Below, in pieces: positions 55,818 through 64,000 of a DNA stretch of 64,000 nt. Position 1 is the first letter of the stretch; each line of letters begins with the position of its first letter. The notes below the pieces were generated by a model. The model was not told the DNA's origin, did no database searches, and saw only the letters and a program-made list of their open reading frames with translations. The position numbers were made by a program, and so were the translations under genes. Source of the stretch: Rhizobium leguminosarum (GTDB taxonomy: Bacteria > Pseudomonadota > Alphaproteobacteria > Rhizobiales > Rhizobiaceae); assembly GCF_017876795.1 (NCBI RefSeq), contig NZ_JAGIOR010000001.1:1-64000 (forward strand), read 5' to 3'.

Positions 55818-58544
55818 GTGAACGCACGAATAGACACAGGGAATGAAGCCTTTTCGGCGGCCGAGCTTGCCACGGCGGAAAGCCGTGCCTCGGCGACGCC
55901 GATGATGGAGCAATTTATCGAGATCAAGGCGAACAATCCGGGTTCGCTGCTGTTCTATCGCATGGGTGACTTCTACGAGCTGTTCTTCGAAGATGCGCTG
56001 GAAGCCTCACGGGCGCTCGGCATCACGCTGACGAAGCGCGGCCAGCACATGGGCCAGGATATCCCGATGTGCGGCGTTCCGGTGCATGCGGCCGACGATT
56101 ATCTGCAGAAGCTGATTTCCCTCGGTTTCCGCGTCGCCGTCTGCGAGCAGATCGAGGATCCGGCCGAAGCGAAAAAACGCGGCGGCAAATCCGTCGTCAA
56201 GCGCGATGTCGTCCGCCTGGTCACGCCAGGCACGATCACCGAGGAAAAGCTGCTTTCGCCTTCGGAATCCAACTATCTGATGGCGCTGACCCGCATTCGC
56301 GGCGGGGCCGAACCCTTGCTGGCGCTGGCCTGGATCGATATTTCAACCGGCGTCTTCCGGCTTGCCGAGACCGAAGCCTCGCGGCTGCTTGCCGATATCC
56401 TGCGCATCGATCCGCGCGAACTCATCCTGCCCGAGACGATCTTCCACGATCCGGAACTGAAACCGGTCTTCGACGTGCTCGGCCGCACCGCGGTGCCGCA
56501 GCCTTCCGTGCTCTTCGACAGCGCCAGCGCCGAAGGCCGGATCGCGCGTTATTTCGGCGTCGCGACGCTCGACGGCTTCGGCACCTTCTCGCGCGCCGAG
56601 CTGGCGGCGGCAGCAGCAGCCGTCGCCTATGTCGAGAAGACCCAGATCGCCGAGCGTCCGCCGCTTGGAAAGCCGGAACGGGAAAGTGCGGCCTCGACAC
56701 TGTTCATCGATCCCGCCACCCGCGCCAATCTGGAACTTGCCCGAACGCTGTCTGGCGACCGCAACGGCTCGCTCCTGAAAGCGATCGACCGCACCGTCAC
56801 CGGCGGCGGCGCCAGGCTTCTCGCCGAGCGGCTGATGTCGCCGCTGACCGACCCCGCCCGCATCAATGCGCGGCTCGATTCGATCGGCTTCCTGATCGAC
56901 GAGCCCCTGCTGTGCGGCAATCTGCGCGACACGCTGAAACATGTGCCGGACATGCCGCGCGCGCTGTCGCGCCTGGCGCTCGACCGCGGCGGCCCGCGCG
57001 ATCTCGCAGCGATCCGCCAGGGCCTTCAAGCGGCGAGCGAAGTTGCGACCATGCTCGCCAGTGCGATGCTGCCCGACGAGCTCGGCCAGGCGCTATCCGG
57101 GCTGCAGGCGCTTCCCGCGGGCCTGGAAAAACTGCTGGCCGAGACGCTCGCCGAGGAACTGCCGCTGTTGAAGCGCGACGGCGGTTTCCTGCGCGACGGC
57201 GCCAGCGCCGAGCTCGACGAGGTCCGGGCGCTGCGCGACCAGTCGCGGCGGGTCATTGCCGGCCTGCAATTGCAATATGCCGAGGAAACCGGCATCCGAT
57301 CGCTGAAGATCAAGCACAACAACATCCTCGGCTATTTCATCGAAGTGACCGCCGGCAATGCCTCGCCGATGACCGAGACGGCGGAAGCCAAGGCCCGCTT
57401 CATCCACCGCCAGACGATGGCGAGCGCTATGCGCTTCACGACCACCGAACTTGCCGATCTCGAAAGCCGCATCGCCAACGCCGCCGATCGGGCGCTGACG
57501 ATCGAACTCGCCGCCTTCGAGAAGATGACGGCGGCGGTGGTTGCGGAGGCCGAGGCGATCAAAGCCGGCGCCCGGGCGCTTGCCGTCATCGATGTTGCCG
57601 CGGGGCTGGCGCTTCTTGCCGAAGAGCAGGCCTATTGCCGCCCGCAGGTCGACGGCTCGAAGATGTTTGCCATCGAAGGCGGGCGCCATCCGGTCGTCGA
57701 GCAGGCGCTGCGGCGGCAGGCGGGCGGGCCTTTTGTCGCCAACAATTGCGATCTGTCGCCAAAGACCGGCGATAAGGACGGCGCGATCTGGCTCCTGACC
57801 GGGCCGAACATGGGCGGCAAGTCGACCTTCCTGCGGCAGAACGCGCTGATCGCCATCCTGGCGCAGATGGGCTGCTTCGTGCCGGCGACCTCAGCCCATA
57901 TCGGCATCGTCGACCGGCTTTTCTCGCGCGTCGGCGCCTCCGACGACCTGGCGCGCGGACGCTCCACCTTCATGGTCGAGATGGTCGAAACCGCTGCGAT
58001 CCTCAACCAGGCGAGCGACCGTTCGCTCGTCATCCTCGACGAAATCGGCCGCGGCACCGCCACCTTCGACGGCCTGTCGATCGCCTGGGCCTCCGTCGAG
58101 CACCTGCATGAAGCCAACCGCTGCCGCGGCCTCTTCGCCACGCATTTCCATGAGCTGACCGTGCTTTCGGAAAAGCTTGGCCGGCTATCGAACGCCACGA
58201 TGCGGGTCAAGGAATGGGACGGCGACGTCATCTTCCTGCATGAGGTCGGGCCGGGTGCGGCAGACCGCTCCTACGGCATCCAGGTCGCCCGCCTTGCCGG
58301 GCTTCCGGCTTCGGTGGTGACACGAGCCCGCGATGTGCTGACCCGCCTGGAGGATGCCGACCGCAAGAACCCGGCGAGCCAGTTGATCGACGACCTGCCG
58401 CTCTTCCAGGTGGCGGTGCGACGCGAGGACACGGCTCGCGGACCGTCCAAGGTCGAGGAGACGCTGAAGGCGATGAGCCTTGACGACATGACGCCGCGCG
58501 AGGCAATGGATGCGCTTTACGACCTCAAGAAGAAACTGAAATAG
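55818..58544 (+). CDS. mutS: DNA mismatch repair protein MutS
   Basis: A 908-residue MutS. The N-terminal mismatch-binding domain has [15 protein letters not shown] with the Phe-x-Glu-type reader region. The lever and clamp domains follow, and the ATPase has Walker [14 protein letters not shown] at about 662-674 and the later [12 protein letters not shown] and THFHELT. The start codon is GTG. It detects mismatches and recruits MutL. It is divergent from tme and upstream of glnD. Confidence 0.97.
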   Translation: MNARIDTGNEAFSAAELATAESRASATPMMEQFIEIKANNPGSLLFYRMGDFYELFFEDALEASRALGITLTKRGQHMGQDIPMCGVPVHAADDYLQKLISLGFRVAVCEQIEDPAEAKKRGGKSVVKRDVVRLVTPGTITEEKLLSPSESNYLMALTRIRGGAEPLLALAWIDISTGVFRLAETEASRLLADILRIDPRELILPETIFHDPELKPVFDVLGRTAVPQPSVLFDSASAEGRIARYFGVATLDGFGTFSRAELAAAAAAVAYVEKTQIAERPPLGKPERESAASTLFIDPATRANLELARTLSGDRNGSLLKAIDRTVTGGGARLLAERLMSPLTDPARINARLDSIGFLIDEPLLCGNLRDTLKHVPDMPRALSRLALDRGGPRDLAAIRQGLQAASEVATMLASAMLPDELGQALSGLQALPAGLEKLLAETLAEELPLLKRDGGFLRDGASAELDEVRALRDQSRRVIAGLQLQYAEETGIRSLKIKHNNILGYFIEVTAGNASPMTETAEAKARFIHRQTMASAMRFTTTELADLESRIANAADRALTIELAAFEKMTAAVVAEAEAIKAGARALAVIDVAAGLALLAEEQAYCRPQVDGSKMFAIEGGRHPVVEQALRRQAGGPFVANNCDLSPKTGDKDGAIWLLTGPNMGGKSTFLRQNALIAILAQMGCFVPATSAHIGIVDRLFSRVGASDDLARGRSTFMVEMVETAAILNQASDRSLVILDEIGRGTATFDGLSIAWASVEHLHEANRCRGLFATHFHELTVLSEKLGRLSNATMRVKEWDGDVIFLHEVGPGAADRSYGIQVARLAGLPASVVTRARDVLTRLEDADRKNPASQLIDDLPLFQVAVRREDTARGPSKVEETLKAMSLDDMTPREAMDALYDLKKKLK

Positions 58545-58558
58545 GGCAACGGTACGCG

Positions 58559-58834
58559 ATGTTCATGGAAAAGCTGATTCGCGAAACGGAGCGCCTGTCG
58601 CTCATCTGCTCGATGCTCGACACGATGCGGCGCGCCGACGCCGACCGCAATGCGCGCGGCTGGACGTCGCCGATCGGCATGCTGAAAATTACCCGCTGTT
58701 GCGCTATGATCTCAGAGCTCGGAACGTCGATTGCCAAGGCAGGCTATCGCGAATGCGACCGGCAGTCGCTTGAGGAGATCATGAGAGAGACACGGCAGGT
58801 GCTGCATTTGCTGAATGCGCGGGCCGCCCTTTGA
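58559..58834 (+). CDS. Small hypothetical protein (91 aa) between mutS and glnD
   Basis: A 91-residue mostly helical, charged protein starting MFMEKLIRETERLSL (a start at the second Met, two codons later, is equally possible). No domain was recognised. The sequence reads naturally and no gene covers the other strand, so it may be real. It starts 15 bases after mutS and ends 109 bases before glnD, so it could be co-transcribed with either. Confidence 0.42.
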   Translation: MFMEKLIRETERLSLICSMLDTMRRADADRNARGWTSPIGMLKITRCCAMISELGTSIAKAGYRECDRQSLEEIMRETRQVLHLLNARAAL

Positions 58835-58943
58835 GTTTTTCGGGAAAGCTGTCCGCGCGGCTTACCAACACCATTTCGCCAAATTTAAAGGTTCTTGCAG
58901 TATGAAGGCCGGTGTCAATCGCCGGGCAAAGGGATTATAGCGC

Positions 58944-61850
58944 ATGCAGACGAAACACGAGGCGAGCCAGGATCAGGCCGTCGGGCACGAACAGGAAACC
59001 GCCCCGGCGACAGCGATGCGCGACCTCGATTTTTCCCATATCCTCGACGTCGAACTCTTGCAAAAGCAGTGCGACGCCGTTGGCGAGGCCAACCGCAACC
59101 GGCCCGACGTGCTGCGCGCCGATCTTCTCGCGATCCTGAAAAAGGCAAGCACCGAAGGCCGGCAGAAGGCGCGGGCCGCACTGATGGTTGACGGCGGCGG
59201 GCTGAACTGCGCCTACCGGATTTCCTGGCTGCAGGACCAGATCATCACCGTCCTCTACAATTTCGCCACCGCCCATATCTTTCCGCAGCAGAAGGACAAG
59301 TTCGCCGTCACCGCCGTCGGCGGCTACGGCCGCGACACGCTGGCGCCCGGCTCCGATATCGACCTGCTTTTCCTCTTCCCGCCGAGGCCGGCGGAAGAGA
59401 CGCACAAGGCGGTTGAATTCATGCTCTACGTCCTATGGGACATGGGCTTCAAGGTCGGCCACGCCACCCGGACGGTGGAGGAATGCATCGCGCTTTCCAA
59501 ATCCGACATGACGATCCGCACCGCCATCCTGGAGATGCGCTACATCTGCGGCCTGCAGCGGCTGGAAACCGAGCTCGAGACCCGCTTCGACAAGGAAATC
59601 GTCACCGGCACCGGCCCGGAATTCATCGCTGCCAAGCTTGCCGAGCGCGACGAGCGCCACCGCAAGGCTGGTGATACGCGCTATCTCGTCGAACCGAACG
59701 TCAAGGAAGGCAAGGGCGGGCTTCGCGACCTGCACACGCTGTTCTGGATTTCGAAATATTATTATCACGTGCGCGACCAGGCGGATCTGGTCAAGCTCGG
59801 CGTGCTGTCGAAGCATGAATATCGTCTGCTTGAGAAAGCCGATGATTTTCTCTGGGCGGTGCGCTGCCATATGCACTTCCTGACCGGCAAGGCCGAGGAG
59901 CGGCTGTCGTTCGACATCCAGCGCGAGATCGCCGAAGCGTTCGGCTATCACACCCGCCCGGGGCTTTCGGCCGTCGAGCGCTTCATGAAGCACTATTTCC
60001 TCGTCGCCAAGGATGTCGGCGATCTCACCCGCATCCTGTGCGCCGCACTCGAAGACCAGCAGGCGAAGTCGATCCCCGGCCTTACCGGCGTCATCAGCCG
60101 CTTCACCCATCGCAATCGCAAGATCGCCGGCAGCGTCGAATTCGTCGAGGACCGCGGCCGCATCGCGCTTGCCGACGCTGAGGTCTTCAAGCGCGATCCG
60201 GTCAGCATCCTCCGGCTCTTCCACGTCGCCGACATCAACGGGCTGGAATTCCACCCGGACGCGCTGAAACGCGTCACCCGTTCGCTGGCGCTGATCGATA
60301 ACAATCTGCGGGAAAACGATGAGGCGAACCGCCTGTTCATGTCGATTCTGACGTCGAAGCGCGACCCGGCGCTCATCCTGCGGCGGATGAACGAGGCCGG
60401 CGTGCTCGGCCGCTTCATTCCTGAATTCGGCAAGATCGTCGCGATGATGCAGTTCAACATGTATCACCACTATACGGTCGACGAACATCTGATCCGCACC
60501 GTCGACGTTCTCTCCGAGATCGACCAGGCACGCGCCGAGGATCTGCATCCGCTCGCCAACAAGCTGTTCTCCGGCATCGAGGATCGCGAGGCGCTTTATG
60601 TCGCCGTTCTCCTTCACGACATCGCCAAGGGCCGCCAGGAGGATCATTCGATCGCCGGCGCCCGCGTCGCCCGCAAGCTCTGCACCCGCTTCGGCCTGTC
60701 GCAGAAGCAGACGGAAATCGTCGTCTGGCTGATCGAGGAACACCTGACGATGTCGATGGTGGCGCAGACCCGCGACCTCACCGATCGCAAGACGATCACC
60801 GATTTTGCCGACCGTGTCCAGTCGCTCGACCGGCTGAAGATGCTGTTGATCCTGACGATTTGCGATATCCGCGCCGTCGGTCCGGGCGTCTGGAACGGTT
60901 GGAAAGGCCAGTTGCTGCGCACGCTCTACTACGAAACCGAGCTGCTGCTCGCCGGTGGTTTTTCGGAGGTCTCCCGCAAGGAGCGCGCCAATGCAGCCGC
61001 CGAAGCGCTGCATTCGGCACTCGCCGACTGGAGCCAGAAGGACCGCAACATCTATACCAAGCTGCACTATCAGCCCTATCTGCTCTCCGTGCCGCTGGAA
61101 GACCAGATCCGCCACGCCCATTTCATCCGCCAGGCCGACAAATCCGGCCAGGCGCTCGCCACGACGGTGCGCACCGACAGTTTCCACGCGATCACCGAGA
61201 TCACCGTGCTGTCGCCGGACCATCCGCGCCTGCTCGCCGTCATCGCCGGCGCCTGTGCTGCGGCCGGCGCCAACATCGTCGACGCGCAGATCTTCACGAC
61301 GTCGGACGGCCGGGCGCTCGACACCATCCATGTCAGCCGCGAATTTACCGACGATGCCGACGAGCTGCGCCGGGCCGCGACGATCGGGCGGATGATCGAG
61401 GACGTGCTGTCCGGCCGCAAGCGGCTGCCCGAGGTCATCGCCACGCGCGCGCGCCACCGCAAGAAGAACAAGGCCTTCGTCATTCCGCCGTCGGTCAACA
61501 TCACCAACAGCCTGTCGAACAAGTTCACGGTCATCGAGGTCGAATGCCTCGACCGGCCGGGACTTCTGTCGGAAATCACTGCCGTGCTCTCCGACCTGTC
61601 GCTCGACATTCAGTCGGCCCGCATCACAACCTTCGGCGAGAAGGTGATCGACACTTTCTACGTCACCGATCTGGTCGGCCAGAAGATCTCCGGCGACAGC
61701 AAGCGCGCCAATATCACCGCCCGGATGAAGGCCGTCATGGCCGAGGAGGAAGACGAGCTGCGCGAACGCATGCCCTCGGGCATCATCGCGCCGGCCGCCA
61801 CCGCCCGGACATCGCCCTCAGCCGAAAAGAAAGCCGATTCCCCCGCATGA
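58944..61850 (+). CDS. glnD: Bifunctional uridylyltransferase / uridylyl-removing enzyme GlnD
   Basis: A 968-residue nitrogen sensor that uridylylates PII proteins. The nucleotidyltransferase has [18 protein letters not shown] at about 123-140, an HD hydrolase domain has [14 protein letters not shown] near 553, and two ACT domains at about 750-830 and 860-940 ([20 protein letters not shown] and [18 protein letters not shown]) bind glutamine. It acts with PII, NtrBC and RpoN, whose gene is also in this window. murJ follows closely. Confidence 0.96.
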   Translation: MQTKHEASQDQAVGHEQETAPATAMRDLDFSHILDVELLQKQCDAVGEANRNRPDVLRADLLAILKKASTEGRQKARAALMVDGGGLNCAYRISWLQDQIITVLYNFATAHIFPQQKDKFAVTAVGGYGRDTLAPGSDIDLLFLFPPRPAEETHKAVEFMLYVLWDMGFKVGHATRTVEECIALSKSDMTIRTAILEMRYICGLQRLETELETRFDKEIVTGTGPEFIAAKLAERDERHRKAGDTRYLVEPNVKEGKGGLRDLHTLFWISKYYYHVRDQADLVKLGVLSKHEYRLLEKADDFLWAVRCHMHFLTGKAEERLSFDIQREIAEAFGYHTRPGLSAVERFMKHYFLVAKDVGDLTRILCAALEDQQAKSIPGLTGVISRFTHRNRKIAGSVEFVEDRGRIALADAEVFKRDPVSILRLFHVADINGLEFHPDALKRVTRSLALIDNNLRENDEANRLFMSILTSKRDPALILRRMNEAGVLGRFIPEFGKIVAMMQFNMYHHYTVDEHLIRTVDVLSEIDQARAEDLHPLANKLFSGIEDREALYVAVLLHDIAKGRQEDHSIAGARVARKLCTRFGLSQKQTEIVVWLIEEHLTMSMVAQTRDLTDRKTITDFADRVQSLDRLKMLLILTICDIRAVGPGVWNGWKGQLLRTLYYETELLLAGGFSEVSRKERANAAAEALHSALADWSQKDRNIYTKLHYQPYLLSVPLEDQIRHAHFIRQADKSGQALATTVRTDSFHAITEITVLSPDHPRLLAVIAGACAAAGANIVDAQIFTTSDGRALDTIHVSREFTDDADELRRAATIGRMIEDVLSGRKRLPEVIATRARHRKKNKAFVIPPSVNITNSLSNKFTVIEVECLDRPGLLSEITAVLSDLSLDIQSARITTFGEKVIDTFYVTDLVGQKISGDSKRANITARMKAVMAEEEDELRERMPSGIIAPAATARTSPSAEKKADSPA

Positions 61851-61874
61851 GCTGCCAAGCATGAGCCCCCACGA

Positions 61875-63455
61875 ATGAGCCTCGTCAAGAAATTCGCAAC
61901 CGTCGGCGGCGCCACCCTCGGCAGCCGCATCTTTGGCTTCGCCCGCGAAACGCTGATGGCGGCGGCGCTCGGCACGGGACCGATGGCCGACGTCTTTTAC
62001 GCCGCCTTCCGCTTTCCGAACCTCTTCCGCCGGCTGTTTGCCGAGGGCGCCTTCAACGCCGCCTTCGTGCCGCTTTTTGCCAAGGAGATCGAGGCGAACG
62101 GCACGGATGGCGCCAAGCGCTTTTCGGAAGAAGTCTTCGGCGTGCTGTTTTCGGTGCTGCTGCTCATCACCATCGTGATGGAGCTTGCCATGCCACTCCT
62201 GGTGCGCTTCGTCATTGCGCCGGGCTTTGCCGACGATCCCGACAAATTCTCGATCACCATCCGCATGGCGGCGGTGATGTTTCCCTATCTGATGTGCATG
62301 TCGCTGACGGCGATGATGAGCGGCATGCTGAATTCGCTGCATCATTTCTTCGCCGCAGCCATCGCGCCTGTTTTCCTCAACGTGGTGATGATCGGAGCGC
62401 TGTTTTATGCGCTCCATACCGGTGCCGACCCGCTGGCGACGGCCTGGTATCTCTCTTTTGGCGTTCTTGCCGCCGGGGTCCTGCAGCTCGCCGTCGTCTA
62501 TGTCGGCGTGCTTGCGGCCGGCATGAGCATCGGCTTCCGCTTCCCGAAGATGACCCCGAACGTCAAACGGCTGCTGATCCTGGCGGTGCCGGCTGCGGTG
62601 ACCGGCGGCATCACCCAGATCAACCAGCTGATCGGCCAGGCGATCGCCTCGTCGCGCGACGGCGCGATCGCAGCGCTGCAATATGCCGACCGGATCTACC
62701 AACTGCCGCTCGGCGTCGTCGGCGTCGCCGTCGGCGTGGTGCTGCTGCCCGAACTTGCCCGGGCGCTGAAGGGCGGCAACCTGCGCGAAGCCGGAAACCT
62801 GCAGAACCGCTCGATCGAATTCGTGCTGTTCCTGACGATCCCCGCCGCCTTCGCGCTGTGGATCCTCTCCGACGAGATTATCCGCGTGCTCTACGAGCGC
62901 GGCGCCTTCCATCAGGAAAACACCGCCGTCGTCGGCTCGATCCTGGCGATTTACGGCATCGGCCTGCCGGCCTTCGTGCTGATCAAGGCGCTGCAGCCCG
63001 GCTTCTATGCGCGTGAGGACACCAAGACGCCGATGCGCTTTTCGGCGATCGCGGTGGCCACCAACTGCGCCACGGCGCTGACCCTCTTTCCCTATATGGG
63101 CGCGCCCGGCATCGCCGTTGCCGAAGCCACCGCCGGCTGGATCAGCACCGTGCTGCTGTTCACCACGCTTTTGCGCCGCGGCCATCTGACATGGGAATGG
63201 GCGCTGGCAAAACGCACCGCCCTGTTGATCGTCGCCGCAGCCGTCATGGGTGCGGCCATCGTCTTCCTCAAGCAGCACTTTGCGCCCTCGCTCGCCTCCG
63301 GCGCGCCGCTTCTAACCAAGATCGGCACCCTCGGGCTGTTGATCGCTATCGCCATGCTAGTCTATTTCGCCGCCGCCTTCCTGATCGGCGGGGCAAATCT
63401 CGGCATGATCCGGCGCAATCTGAACCGCAAGCCGGTGCCGGCCAAGGATGCCTGA
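61875..63455 (+). CDS. murJ: Lipid II flippase MurJ
   Basis: A 526-residue membrane protein with about 14 hydrophobic segments. Diagnostic blocks are TLGSRIFGFARETLMAAALG, the FRFPNLFRRLFAEGAFNAAF signature, PAAVTGGITQINQLIGQAIAS, and YERGAFHQENTAVV. It flips lipid II to the periplasm for peptidoglycan synthesis. It begins 24 bases after glnD, as in other rhizobia, and ends at a palindromic repeat. Confidence 0.96.
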   Translation: MSLVKKFATVGGATLGSRIFGFARETLMAAALGTGPMADVFYAAFRFPNLFRRLFAEGAFNAAFVPLFAKEIEANGTDGAKRFSEEVFGVLFSVLLLITIVMELAMPLLVRFVIAPGFADDPDKFSITIRMAAVMFPYLMCMSLTAMMSGMLNSLHHFFAAAIAPVFLNVVMIGALFYALHTGADPLATAWYLSFGVLAAGVLQLAVVYVGVLAAGMSIGFRFPKMTPNVKRLLILAVPAAVTGGITQINQLIGQAIASSRDGAIAALQYADRIYQLPLGVVGVAVGVVLLPELARALKGGNLREAGNLQNRSIEFVLFLTIPAAFALWILSDEIIRVLYERGAFHQENTAVVGSILAIYGIGLPAFVLIKALQPGFYAREDTKTPMRFSAIAVATNCATALTLFPYMGAPGIAVAEATAGWISTVLLFTTLLRRGHLTWEWALAKRTALLIVAAAVMGAAIVFLKQHFAPSLASGAPLLTKIGTLGLLIAIAMLVYFAAAFLIGGANLGMIRRNLNRKPVPAKDA

Positions 63456-63467
63456 GGTCTAAAGTTC

Positions 63468-63512
63468 TTTGTTCTTATACACGGAACCGCTGCACACTTC
63501 CGGGCGACATGA
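63468..63512. repeat. 45-nt interspersed palindromic repeat, copy B
   Basis: The right half ACCGCTGCACACTTCCGGGC followed by GACATG matches copies A and C. The left arm is degenerate (only CGGAA pairs with TTCCG), while the upstream TTTGTTCTTAT resembles copy C. It lies between the convergent ends of murJ and the M15-type peptidase gene, touching the latter's stop. Confidence 0.68.
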
Positions 63513-63513
63513 A

Positions 63514-63942
63514 TTAACAATCCACCCACCGCCGCTGCGGTCCGACGTCGACATGGACGATACCGTTGCAATAGGTGCCGATGCCGCCGATGCCCGGTGC
63601 GCTTCTGGCGGCTGCGATGATGGTGCGCTCGGAGAGGCCCGGCATCCTGATATCGGCCGCCAGGCATTTTCCATGCAGTGACCCATGGCGGCGGGGATGC
63701 GGCCGGAGGCCGGAGGTGATCATCGGCCGGCGTCCGGTTTTTGCGGCGATATGCGACAGGACCGCCCGAAGACGCTCGGGAAAACAGCCGGCACGAACGC
63801 TGACGGTCTGGACCGTATAGGCGAGGCGTGCCTCCTGCCTGGGAAGATGGAGGACCGGTCTTTTGCTGTCTTGACCGACGGCGTCGGCTGCTGATTGTAG
63901 GGCGAAAAGGCCTGCCATGGCGAGCAAACGGGCGTTCTGCAT
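63514..63942 (-). CDS. Periplasmic M15-type peptidase (YcbK/DUF882-like)
   Basis: A 142-residue exported protein. A short signal peptide (RLLAMAGLFALQSAADAVG) is followed by a zinc peptidase core with His90 and Asp97 (SLHGKCLAADIRM) and His130 (GIVHVDVG), the ligand pattern of the M15 D-Ala-D-Ala-type carboxypeptidases. It likely trims peptidoglycan peptides. The small size and single domain are typical of YcbK-like proteins. Its promoter lies in the last 58 bases of the window. Confidence 0.85.
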   Translation of the reverse strand: MQNARLLAMAGLFALQSAADAVGQDSKRPVLHLPRQEARLAYTVQTVSVRAGCFPERLRAVLSHIAAKTGRRPMITSGLRPHPRRHGSLHGKCLAADIRMPGLSERTIIAAARSAPGIGGIGTYCNGIVHVDVGPQRRWVDC

Positions 63943-64000
63943 GGTCCCCTCCGGGCGGTTGACGCGGCGACCATTGGGCCGCTACTGCGCGGTAGAGGAT

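Noticed and set aside
59433..61457. A 674-codon open frame antisense to glnD
   Set aside because: Shadow frame of a GC-rich coding gene. Composition is rich in Arg, Gly and Asp without domains, and glnD on the other strand has clear motifs.
61818..63278. A 486-codon open frame antisense to murJ
   Set aside because: Shadow frame. The plus strand encodes MurJ with all conserved blocks.

Overview
The window is a chromosomal segment of an alphaproteobacterium of the Rhizobium etli / R. leguminosarum group. The evidence is high GC and the gene order rpmH-rnpA-yidC-engB-argB, dapD-dapE, truA-fmt-def, lptC-lptA-lptB-rpoN-hpf-ptsN and olsB-tme-mutS-glnD-murJ. Typical rhizobial items also occur: an ornithine-lipid acyltransferase (OlsB), a malic enzyme fused to a phosphotransacetylase domain, a RIME-type intergenic repeat, and an sRNA carrying three CCUCCUCCC loops (alpha-r14/NfeR1 type). 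No replication origin, prophage or CRISPR array was found.

Layout. 1-5.8 kb: the start of an unknown gene running off the left edge, a small conserved hypothetical, a hydroxyproline epimerase/dehydratase with a D-amino-acid dehydrogenase behind a palindromic operator candidate, a lipoprotein alpha/beta hydrolase, the alpha-r14 sRNA, a RIME repeat and an aldo/keto reductase. 6-9.4 kb: a PmtA-like methyltransferase with its TetR regulator, then a small accessory patch (secreted Cys-rich protein, orphan ORF, ParE-type toxin-antitoxin pair) ending at tRNA-Arg(ACG). 9.5-14.3 kb: a membrane histidine kinase and a chemoreceptor whose upstream region is split by an IS630-family element. 14.7-22.4 kb: rpmH-rnpA-yidC, an inserted divergent O-methyltransferase/TetR pair, engB, an ECF sigma / anti-sigma / fasciclin cassette, and argB. 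22.5-32.8 kb: PEP-mutase-like enzyme and Ada, a pyrimidine 5'-nucleotidase, an EF-hand protein, a LOG-family protein, dapDE plus a membrane protein, then def-(vapBC)-fmt-truA. 32.9-45.4 kb: a globin-coupled chemoreceptor, rmuC, ribokinase, the ptsN-hpf-(DMT exporter)-rpoN-lptBAC cluster, sppA, ihfB and a LapA-like protein. 45.4-52.9 kb: a GNAT enzyme, a CoxG-like protein, a frameshifted NUDIX gene, two RNA-methyltransferase-type genes coupled to lspA, a hybrid histidine kinase and olsB. 52.9-64 kb: a broken L,D-transpeptidase, tme, mutS, glnD, murJ and an M15-type peptidase.

How the genes work together. Most of the window is housekeeping: ribosome and tRNA processing, envelope biogenesis (YidC, Lpt, LspA, MurJ), nitrogen control (RpoN, PtsN, GlnD) and lysine/diaminopimelate and arginine synthesis. 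Accessory material sits between or inside these blocks: vapBC between def and fmt, a DMT exporter between rpoN and hpf, a methyltransferase/TetR pair between yidC and engB, and an IS630 element in front of a chemoreceptor.

The most interesting non-coding signals are the triple anti-Shine-Dalgarno sRNA and a five-copy family of about 45-nt imperfect palindromes. Four of the five copies lie between convergent gene ends, which suggests a bidirectional terminator role. Two genes are visibly decaying: the NUDIX gene (one-base shift in a C run) and the L,D-transpeptidase (in-frame TGA, lost N-terminus). No wholly new multi-gene system could be supported.
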